Origin: Apoda limacodes
Lineage: Eukaryota; Arthropoda; Insecta; Lepidoptera; Limacodidae
Assembly (NCBI GenBank): GCA_946406115.1
Contig: OX291551.1
Span: forward strand, 3,596,001-3,660,000
DNA: 64,000 nucleotides
Direction of reading: 5' to 3'
Part shown: in pieces, positions 47,801 through 59,800 of the stretch
Numbering within the stretch: the first letter of the stretch is position 1
Layout: every line of letters starts with the position of its first letter
Made by a program: the position numbers and the translations under genes
The notes under the pieces: generated by a model
Databases searched by the model: none
What the model was told of the DNA's origin: nothing
Seen by the model: only the letters and a program-made list of their open reading frames with translations

Positions 47801-50800
47801 TGATTCTGTCTTCTTTTTTCCTCTCTTCTTTTTCTGCTTATAATTTTCTCCTAGTATTGATTGAGGTCGTTCATCAAATTGTCTTTCATTATTGATGAAT
47901 TCTGATGTTACTTGAGGAATAGATATTCGAGCTCGTAAGTGGACTTCATATGGTTCATCAGTTGAAGTAGATATTGAATCCTCTGAAGATATTTGGGGTG
48001 AAGTTTGTTGTATTACGTTAAAAGTAACAATTTCAGGCCTAGTATTCTTAAGATCATGTATTTTGGCGAAAATTTCACGATTAGGTTTAAATTCAGGTTC
48101 TTCAATGGTAGCAAAGCTTTCTAGTTTATCAGATTGAGTGTGTGTGCTTACTAAACCGACTGGTGACGTTTGCATGCTCATTTCTGTTACTTTTTTCTCG
48201 TCAATTGGGTAAGTAAGAGTTTCTTGGTCTGTATATTCTTGTTCCAAAGTCTGAATATTAGTATCTGTGGTATCAATAACAATTTCAGTACTTTTTTCGT
48301 TTTTCGTTATTGCTGGTAATGGAGACGTTTGAGTGTCTATTGACTGTGTTAATGATAAAGGTGTTTCTGTTGTAAAATTATTTTCTGATAATGTAAATAA
48401 AGGTAAAGTTTGTGAGAATTTTTCTTTTGGGGTACAAATCTCGTAGGTTTTAACCTGAGTCGTTGCTTCCAATTTAACACATTCTTCAGGAGCGTACACT
48501 TGGTTTGTCTGTACCTGAGAATCAGCCATCGTGATTCTTTCTGTTGCAATATTAATTTCATCAACTGTTTGAGTGTGAGCTTCTTTTTCTTCCACAGAAA
48601 CTGTTTGCATCAGTGATTCCTGTAATATTTTTGGTGAGGTTTGTTGTTCTGTGTCGTAAGTTGTTGGATTTACGATAATATCGTCTTCTTTATTGTCTAT
48701 AATTAGTTTTACAGAAACATCTGGTGATGTCTGAGCAGAGTATTCTTGTGTGATTACTTCTTCCACAACAGGTATAGGGTAGGTTAAAGTTGTGGGAACT
48801 TCCTGGTTAGCTATTTCAGGGCTGCTTTGGATACACTCTTCAACGACCTTTACAGTACTTAAATCAGAAGCTTCACTCATAGTGTGATAAGATTCTTCCT
48901 TTGGTGATAGTTCCTTAATTTCGCATTCTAGTCTTGAAGTATCTGATTTTTCAGAATCTACAATTAGCTCGGTAGAAATTTCTGCATGAGGTAAAGATTT
49001 TTTCTTATTCTTTTTCTTTTTTCCTTTTCGATCCTCAATATTTGTAATTTCTTTCGGCGTCACTATTAATGTTTGATCAGATTCTGTAGTAGTTTCTTTA
49101 GGATAGATGGTTTCTTGACTAGTAAAAAGTTGTTTATGTTTTTTTGGTTTTTTCTTTTTATCAGTAGTAAGTACTTGGCCCAAGGATGTGTCTTCTGGCT
49201 CATACCCTTTATCCTCAACAACAGAATCTGATTCAATTACTGATGAATCGTATGTCTGTATTTCTGGCTTTGGATCACCTTCAAAAGGTACTGGTGATTC
49301 AATTGTTGGAGATGTTGCTAGATGCACATAATGACTTAAAGATGAACTATCTGTACCTATTAAACTCTCATCCGGTTCTGCTACACTTGTCATAGAATCT
49401 TGATCATCACTATCACGTTTATGCTTCTTTTTCTTTGCTGTTTGTTTATGATCTTTTACAGAATCTTCTGGCATATTTCCAGTTAATTCATCTTTATGTT
49501 TGCAAACACCAGACTTCGAAAGTTCTCGTGTGATTTTGATTTCACTTGGCAGTTTTACGTCTATGTCTTTTCTAGTTACGTTTGCTTCATTTGACTGAAA
49601 ATCTTCAATTTTAATATCTAACTGTAGTTTAGGCTCCACTTCTGTAGCTTCATCTGTTTTTGACATAGACATGGATATGTCAATAGTTTTTTCTTTATGT
49701 TCCGGATTATCGATAGTATCTTTACTGCTTTGCCGTTCTGATTCAAGAAGTAAGTTTACATCTTCAACAAAATTCGATTTATTTACTGAAGTAGCTTTGT
49801 GAAATATTTCTTCAGGCATTTTTTTTTCTCTCATTAACGTTTCTACACCAGTAGGCTGTAAACTGATACTATGCAAAAGCTTAGAATCGCATTCGTTTGT
49901 CGGTTCTTTACTAATCGTTTCTTGAACTTTTGTTATAGATTCGTTAATTTCGGTAACATTTGTTGTTTTAGATGTAGGCTTAGTAAGATTTTTATCTGCA
50001 TCATGAATGTTAGTATTAAAATTATCTGATTTCGAGAAAAGTTTTATATCTTGCTTAACATCGTGCTCAGTAGGTGGTACAATATCCAAAACCTCTGAAA
50101 CTGGGATTTTTGTTGGTCCTTTGATAATATTAACTTCACTTGGAAGACTTATGTAAATATCTTTTTTGATAGTAGATGCTTCAGATACTTCATTTGGTTT
50201 AGAATCAACTACGGTGTCTAACTGTATTTTGGGCTCCGATTTTTGTCCTGTTTCGTTTTTAGTAATAGACGTCGATATGTCAATGGTTTGGTGAATTGGC
50301 TGAGCTTCAAGAGTATTTATGTTTAAATCGTCTTGATCAATATAAGTAGATTTATAGCTCAAATGGGTTTGCTGTCGTTCGGAATCAAGCAGTAAATTGA
50401 TATTTTTAGTAAAATTTGATTTAATTAGTGATGGTATTTCCTTAGCCGTGTTGGTGAGTGTAGGAACAGTTACGGTTTCAACAATTTCTGAAGTCTTAGT
50501 TGGCATGGCTTTTTCAGTTAACTCTTGTTCTTCTGTTTCTAAAGCTGCTACAAGTGTATCCAAGTTTTCCGTTGAACTCTTGATGATTGGTTTAAATTGT
50601 TGTATATAATCTATTTCTGTTTTTTGAGGTTCAATCATTAAATCAGTTTCAATTATAGTCCCTACTTTAAGAGGTTCTACTTCTAAACTTGACAGTGGTG
50701 GAGCTTGTTTAATTTTGGATTGACTGATGTGCTTTTTATTTTCCGATTTTGCCAAATGCATATCTTTTTTGTGTTGATCTGTTCCCTCGAAGGTTGGTGA

Positions 50801-53800
50801 TTTAAAATCTAGAGTATCTCTAAATACCAGTGATTCTGAGTCAATTTTATCAATAGTTTCAGGAGCAGATTTTCGTTCTTCTTCTTCGTCGTCTGATAGT
50901 TTTTGATGTTGTAATAAACTTTGTTTAATATTTGATACAGACGATTCTTTATGTGTAGGTGTAAGTTGATTATCTTCTATATTTTCTTCATGTGATTGGT
51001 ATTCTATTTTATCAACCGGTGTTTCAAAGTAAGCAGAAGATAATTGTTCTGCCGGTAAATTTTGTGAAATTTCTTGATCAGCATGTTGTATAGTTTTAGC
51101 GATAGTTTGAACAGACGTCTGACTAGGTGATGTTTCAATATTTACATTTCTTGAGGGTGAAAGTTTTGGTTCATTACTATCTTCAGCAGTTTTAATTACT
51201 GGCTGTGTAATGTCTGCCATAGTTTTGACGTCTTGTGGAATTGCATGTGTAGTCAAGTTGGTCAATTCACTTTCAATAAAACATTTTGTAATGTTTTTAA
51301 TTGTCTTTTGGGATTCTTCAGAACCACTTTTTCCTGTTGTCGACTTTGCCGCAGAACATACTTTTTCTGTTGCTTTTGAATCAGCGTCTGGTTGTACGTT
51401 GAATGTTATCTGATCATTTACAGTTTCTGGATTTTCCAGAAACATAGATGAGTTTTCTATAATTAGTTTGAATTCATCAGATGGTTCATCAACTATGTTA
51501 CTAGTGATATTTGGTTTGTCAATATGTATTTCTTCTTGGTTTTTAATTTGGGTTGGTACATTAGTTGTAGATGTTGATAAGAAACTAGTGCTGGTCTCTG
51601 ACGTTAAAGACTGATTAATATTTGGACAAGTTATGCCAGATTTATTTTCTTCTGCTATAAATTCACTTACATCTACTGTTGGAGAGGATTGTGTTTGTTC
51701 TGAAAATTTATCAGCAACTTCAGAGTTAAAATCTGGCTGTGCTGTATGCTTAGAGAATTCATTTTTTATACCTTCTTTAGATTGTATAGTAAGGTCACCT
51801 GAACTAGCTCCTGTCTTAGTTACACTCTTTTCGTTGATTTGAATCGAGCTGGTTGACGAAATGTGGCTACATTTTGGTTCTTTTAAACATACTGTATCAG
51901 TTCCAGATGTCACGATATCCATTTGGGGTTTTAATTCTTCTTTCTCCCGTTCAAAATTTTCAGTTTTAGAAAATAATGTTGACTTCGTATTGTCAGACGT
52001 AGATTGTTTTCTTAAGGCATCATTCTGATCAATCAATGATTTATAAGTTATATTGGGTTGCTTTATGTCAACAGAATTGTCTTCTTGTTTTGAAACTTCT
52101 TTAACTGGGGTATGAGTATTAAAAGAATGAATAGCTTCACTTACAATTAAGCTTTTGGTGAGATCTGCAATTGATTTTGAGTCTATATCTTCCTTAGATG
52201 TTTCTTCTTCCGACTTGATTATATTTTGTATAAGTTTCACTTCTTCAGTTACAGAATTTGCAGATTTAAGAACGTCAAATTGAAGATGTTCTTTACCTAA
52301 TTCAAACTTTATTTGTTGATTACTATTATGGGGCTCTCTCATATTATCTTGACTATTTGTTGGGTTTTCTGGGCCTGAACTAATTACTTTATCTTTTGTT
52401 TCTAGTACAGTGATTTGCGAGGACGGTAGCAAGGAATCATTATCAATCAAAGTTATTGTTATATTTTCTTCTTGAGGGAATCCTGTAAATGTTGATGTTT
52501 TAGTAGAAATTGTGGTAGTTCCAAGATTGTCAGCTTCTTTATTTTTTAAGACAAGCTTTTCCTGATGACTTACATGATCAGTGGGAAATTCGGTAAGCTG
52601 CGACGTTAAAGCGGATTGCTGTGAATCACCAATAGGTTTATTAACAACCATGACATGTTCTTTACCATCAAATACTCCGATATTTTTACTGGTTTCAACA
52701 CTTTCTTGTCCAGTATTTTTTTCAGTAGCTTTACATTCTTTTTCTGTATTTTCAGTGAAGTCTGTTTCTACTGTTTTTTCTTTTGACAATGAGTCTGTCA
52801 AGTTTTCTCCTCTAGTTAAGAAAGAGTTAGGGTCTACGTATTCTTTTTTTCGCACAGGTTCTTGTTTCAGATTGTCATTTAGATTATCTTGAACAGTTTT
52901 AATGTCTTCATTATCTTTCGAATCTTCGGCTTTAACGGTTTCCTTCTTAAACGTGGAGTAATCTACTTCACTATCAATCAATTTTTTCGTCACGTCAGTT
53001 AAGGACTTTTTTTCTGATTCTAAAGCAAATGCATTTTTTTCTAAAGGAAATTTTGTTTCTTCAAAGTCTTTTTCCTGTTTTTCTAAATAAGGTTGCTCTA
53101 ATAGATTTTTAATACCTCTTGGTTTGTCTTCTTTTTCTGCTATTTCTTTAACATTATTTATGGTTTCGGTTTGTTGCACTGCTGAAAAAGGTTCAAATTG
53201 CAGATCTTTAGAATACTTTCGTTCTGTATTACCAATCTCATCAGTATCGCTTAGGTGCACATCGATTTTCGTTGTCACTGTTGAATCAGGAATGTATTCA
53301 TCGTCAGGTTCTTCAACAATTTGTTCAGTTACATGTTCCTTTCCATCCACAATTTGTATTTGTCGAATTATTTTTATTCTTTTAGTTTTGATTCCTTTTT
53401 CTTGTAATGTATGATGGGTCACTTTTGGTTCTTCTTCTATTATTTCAACATCATCAGGTTCTTCAATAACTTCCTCTGTAACATGTTCTTTACCATCAAT
53501 AATTTGAATATGCTTGATAATACGCTTTCTAGATTTTGTTATCTTTCTAGTTACTTTCTGAACTACTGTAGCAATGTTAGATGTCTCTGTGCTAGAACGG
53601 AGATTATTTTCACTTACAAGTGACAAACGGCTGTCTTCTGGTTCTTTGTAAGAAGCATCGGTTTCTTGAGGACAAGTTTCAGATGGCAGCACCTCTATTG
53701 ATTTAGTCACCGTTGTACATTGGACAGGTACCCTATCTGAACCATCAAGTGCAAAAGATACAATTTCAGACGACGATTGTTCTCTAGTATGAAGCTCACT

Positions 53801-56800
53801 TTCTGTATTAAGAAATTCTTGCAATAGTCCTTGCATATTTAGTGATTGGGAAGCCGTGGTTTCACTGAACTGCATTTTTGTTTCTTGTTGTTCTGTGTTA
53901 TCTTCAACAGCTGTTATTTTATCAGTGTCAGGACACTCTGAAGGTCTATCATTATCGAGAAGGTTTGGTGGCAGAGGTTCATTATTTCCATCATGTGTAT
54001 CAGTAATTTCTTCGAATTTAATACCACCCGTATCTTTTACGCTGATGGAGACCCTTGGTATTTGTTCTTCAAACACTTCTACATTGTCTGGTTCTTCAAT
54101 TACTTCTTCAGTTATTTGTTCCTTACCATCGACAATAACGACTCTTCGTATAATGCGTCGCCTAGTTTTGACTATTCTCTTTGTCACTTGTTGAACCACG
54201 GCTGTGACACTTGATGATGAAGTTTGAACTTCTGGAAGAATTTCTCCCTCAGCTAACTGGAGAATTTCTTCTGGCCTCATACCTTCCTGCATGTTAATTA
54301 CTAAATCAGGCTTGGACGTAAATTCTTGCACTGTGATTTCTCCTCCGGGTAGACTTGAAATAACTTGTCCGCCATAAGATTGATACTGAACTCGTTGGAT
54401 GTCTCCATCGTCTAACAAAGTTGAAGTTGATCCTTTGTTTTCTTGCAGTGTTATTTGAGAAAATGACTGATTGACACCTTCTTGCGAAAAAACGTCGGAT
54501 GTCTGTTTTTGAGTTTGTAAAATTTGTTGCCGCGTGACTAAGGTTTTTTTTACTTTCTTTACAATGATTCTCTTTGTACCATCAGCATCCACAATAACCT
54601 CAGTTGTAGTTTCATCGGGTTCGATCATCACAGTCTCAAATGACTGCGGTACACTATGTGTAATATTAAGTTGAGAATCTTTTAGAATTTTTCCATCTAT
54701 ATAATTGGCATCGACAAGTAATGAATGGTGATCAAGCTTTTGCTCACGTGGCACTGGCCGACTAGCAATTTCAATAATATCATGTCCATCAGAAGTAGTT
54801 TGCCTTACATGGATATTCTCAAGTACTTCTTTATATTCTAAATGCGGATCAGCTGTCTGAATTTCAATTTCTTGAGGTGGTGCACATGTGATTGCAATAT
54901 CCTGAGTAGGTATGACATCTGGTTTACATATTACAGATTTATCCGCCACAGATATGCTATCTGATGTTAAACTCTTACCAGTTTGAGTTTCAGTAGTAAC
55001 TGGTAGTTTATCTTTATGGGCCATTGTTTCTTTTATTGGATTGTATCCCTCAATTGGTTTTATTTTTAAAGTTGAGTCTTTATTTAATATTTCTTTTTCT
55101 ATATTTATGTTTCCTTTGTTCGCGACATCTTCTTTCACAATATAACTTTCTTTTGGAGTAACAACCTCCTCCGGCATAGAAGAAGAATCAATTGTTCTGT
55201 CTGTTTGTGATATATCTTCTTCAATAATCTCTGTTGATTGAATCTGCAGTAAAACTTGTCTTAATCTCTCTATTTCAATAAGGACTAGATTTTTTGTATC
55301 TACAAGAGCTTTTCGAATTTTCTCTAATTTTTCTTTTAAAGATTGACTAGATTCATCATGACTTATCACAGTGATAGAATTTAAAATAATTTCGTATTCT
55401 TCGTACTCTTTTATGTACTTTTCATAAATTTCTACATACTTAATAATATCTTCTTCCACAAAACTTTCAGAATTCTTAAAGGAAACTTTGAGCTGATTGT
55501 CAATGGTTTCGAGCCAGTGATCCAATCTGTCAATTTTTTCTTTTTGAGATTCAATTTCTTTCTCTTGGCGTGTAGCCTCGCCTCTTGCGTCCTAGAAAAA
55601 TAGTAGAATGTTGTATTGAATCATTGTTATGATGAAAGATTAAAGTTGAAATGCAATATAGCGTCCAAACGGTCAACTTTTTATGCGTAATGTTATTATT
55701 AATTAATATAATAATGGTTTATATTTGACTGACGACGCCTTTACAGGCAAAATATTTCAAATTATTGTGTTATTTTATATTAGGTGAAGTACCTAAATTA
55801 TAATTTCAAATATAATTTAATTTTTCTTAATATTTTTTTAATTTATTACCTGTAAGTATATATACATCTAAAGCCATTAGACAAACCAATAGTCATATAA
55901 CTGTAAAAACAAAACAAAAGCAGGCGTGTATCTATTACCTTTCTTACCTGGATGGTGATCAGGCCTTGACGTGCTTGGGTCAGTAGCTTGGAGATTCTTG
56001 TCCTCATGGTTATGAGCTCCTTGGACAAAGACTGGATTTCTTGCTCCTGTCGGAATTCCGTCATCTTCTTTTCAAGAAGTTCAGCGGCCTCGTCACACTT
56101 GACTAAAATTGCTATGCCTTCCTGCAAGTCAAATTTAATATGGTATTCAAAACAACAACCAGGTTTAAGAAAAAAGCGTTTTCTCTTAAATTTTGGTAAT
56201 GAGAATCAATAGTTCGATATTCTAGGCCTGTTTCACTACAAAATTCGAACATGAAAATATACCTACCCCACGGGTTTTGAGAACTAAAGTATAATCACGT
56301 AAAAGCGTTTACCCGCGTTCTGGGTTCGCCCAAAGGTTGTTTAAAGCATCATGTGCGCTGTGATCTGACTGTACCCGACTTTTAGATTCAGTCTAATATG
56401 CATATTAATTATACATCGTAATTTTTTCTACTCTCTGTTCGCCGGTCTACTATTTCTATTATTAAGTTAAAGTTTTATCTTTTCGACCGATGTAGGAAGA
56501 AGCCTGAAATATCTCTGAATATATGTTTTTAAAATCACAGAAAAAAAATTAATTAGGGTGCCCCATACAAGAAACGTGATTTTGTTGTTTTTGCTCTATC
56601 ATAAAAAAATGGTACTACATACAAGCTTCAAACTTAAAAGGATTATAGTGAAAGATATATAGTACAATAAATAATAAAAATAATAAAACCCGGTCGAGTG
56701 CGAGACGGGCTCGTGCATTCTTTGACGGTACGTAACCCTCGGTGCGTGCGTCCGACTCGCACTTGGCTATTTTTGCTAAGTCAAATAATTCTTCGAAACG

Positions 56801-59800
56801 AAATGTTGCTTCGTATAGCGAAACATCAAAGTGAATGTTTAGATTTTGTATGGGTCGTAAATATTGAAGTTAATGTTGCGGCTAAAGTTTTATGGCTTCT
56901 TTGTTTTAATGACACACAGCCATTTTATTTTGTTTGTGTTTACAAACAATTACTTACTCAAATTAATTTAATTTTGCCCTAGGAAATAACCTTATTCTAA
57001 TTTTAGTTGCCGGCCAACAACTTGTTTAGGTTGCTAAATTTTTCAATGCGTATTCAGGGTTCCGTAACCAAATGTTACAGCCTAATAATTCCGCCGCTTT
57101 TGCATAGATTCCGATGAAATTTTAATTGTGATGATAATGAAGATGTCTTATATGAATGGCCATACAGTTTAGTAACGAAACTGTAAAGTTTAACTTTAGG
57201 TATGTGTATTTTTAGGCATACTATATTCTACTGACGTAAAGTATATATTTTTTTTTAAATTTATTTTTGCAAATTTAGTTAACGTGCGTATTATTAATTA
57301 ATATGAATAAGTAAAAAAAAAAAATTTTTTTATAAAAAAAACAAGCTTAAATTGAAGTGTGACGTTATCTTATTTTTCTACGTTCTTCTCAGCACACCCT
57401 TTTATTTAATACCTACCCATATCATGGGAATGCATAAAAAATAAGTAGTCCGCCATATTGGGATCCTCCACATTGTATTTAAAATGTTAAACATGCATTG
57501 TTATCTATACATATAATAAAATGGTAGGAAAGTCAAAACTGTACATTGAATATTTTTTTAAAAGAACACTTGGGGTGTGATCTATAATCGATACCGAAGC
57601 CAAAAATATAGTTTTTAGAATTTTTGTCTGTTTGTCTGTATGTATGTTCGGGATAAACTTAAAAAGTACTGCATGGATTTACTTCAAATTTGGCACGAAT
57701 ATTATTAAGAAGTCGGGTCAACATATAGGCTGCATATTATCACGCTATCACCTACGGGGAACGAGCAGTGAAACTTTATTTCTTTCACGCATTCTGTAAC
57801 AACGTGTAATCCAACGACGCATATTTGACTTGCTTCTTAATTATTAATAATTCTACTCACACATAGCCATTTATTTTATGTTAAAAAATCGTGTCAAGTT
57901 ATAACTTAGATGTGTTATTATTTTTCACCATAAAAATGTTTCCTATTTGCTAACTAGATGGTCGAATTAGATCGCGCTATGGTTTCGTTCACTAAAAGTG
58001 ATGTTATAGTATAGCATTTACGCAGACGACGTCTCGGGCAGCAGCTAGCCTAATCCAAACGTGTATGTATCAGCTCAGTCGATTGGGAATAACTGTTTTA
58101 AAATTCTATTACAAGATTTTACCAAACCTTACAATAAAAGCTTGTAAAAAAAATACACGTATAAAGTATTGCGGCGTTTGTCGTTTTCAATTCACACTTG
58201 TACATCAATATAGCAAAGCGCGCGCACCTAGGGAGGTGAGTAAGCATAAATAAAATGTCATGTAAATATAGGTATAACTTCTAATAATACGTATAAAATC
58301 AAACTGATTCATACAAAGTTTGATTTAGCTTAGGTACTAACCTACTTCTTGTAAGTCGGGGAATTGCTGTTATTTTGTATGAAACTAGGTTAGACTTAGA
58401 CAAGAATAGAATATCTCGACTCGTCGCTGGAGAATTTAGGACAATATTGAATTAAAATATGTACCTATACAAAGAAAAATACAGTTTCTAACTTCGACAT
58501 TAACAAGTTAACAATTACTCACCTAATTTTATTTTAAATTCAAATGCTTTTATTTCTCAAAAATAGGATATCATATCACTTTTTTGAAGTCAATAAACTA
58601 TAAGTTACTAGTTACTGCTAGAAAAATAAACTCTCGCACAAGAAACACTCTTCCAGTTAGTGAACTAGAACTTCCGCCAAGCTGGAATGTTCTACTGCTT
58701 AGCTTACTAGTACGAGTTGCTAGATGGTAACAAGGGCCCGCGTATTATTTCTTATACTTATGGTCGCACTATACCTATAAACTTTGTGCTCAATTTCGGG
58801 GAATCAGAATGAAGGTTTAAGGCATACTGTAACTGTTTTTTTCCGATTTTTTTCATGTATTTTTGACACACACTCATTATAATACACTGAAAAACCGATA
58901 AAAATATGCTAAGGATATAAGGATAAGATTTATTCTTGTCATTTACTGTTAAGTTATTTTCTAGAAACTATACAATATAATTAACAACAACGCGTTAAAA
59001 AAAATCGACATCGTTTTTCGTCCTCATTTCTAACAACTTCAAAAAATTATTGTTATAGATGCAGAGCTATATTTCTATTTGTTAAAAGCTTTAGAACTGA
59101 AAAACTGAATGAGAAAAATAGCCGTGACACACAGACGGACATAAACTGAAGTCTCCCTATAACCTTTTCATACAGAATAATAACAATTGATGTTACTAAA
59201 AAAATACCACGAATAAATGACAGAATTACGTACCTAAGTAAAGTGTCTCCTTAAGTTAAATAAATATATTCGAATCCTAAACGATTGGAATGCAACGTAT
59301 ACGATACCAAGACGTATCCAATTATGTAAAATCGTAAATAAATAGTGCACAATATTTTATTTCCTTCTATGGTTAATTTCTTCTTTTCGTCACTTTAACA
59401 CTTAACAATTAAAATTTGTCAAATCACTTAAATCGTTTGTTCTTACACTTATTTAGTGTTTTGGGGCGAGTTGGTCGCTTGCAATCGGTTTGGCGAACCG
59501 TTGCTCCACTGAGTGAAGCCAACTCGAAACCACTATGTTATTATTAACGCGTTATTTCACAACCTCTGTATACTAAATGACATCATTGGACAAGCTGCAG
59601 CACACGGCTGGTCTCAATGGCAAGGTTATATAGACGCTTTGGGATATTATACCATCGGCCATACTTATGCCATAAACGGAATTATAGATGACGCGTTTCT
59701 TAAATAATTTTTATGACGTTGCTACTTGACCGAGAATAACGTTGTGACGAAAATGTTTATTTTTAAAGGCTTTGTGTCTTTTTATGACCATAATGAAAAT

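Noticed and set aside
49186..54214. Many + strand frames opposite the giant exon
   Set aside because: Shadows: their composition is the complement of Glu/Lys/Thr-rich coding sequence, with no splice or family support.
59513..59707. 64-codon + strand frame ([17 protein letters not shown]...)
   Set aside because: It looks slightly protein-like, but is isolated in a large intron on the opposite strand, and I recognise no family.
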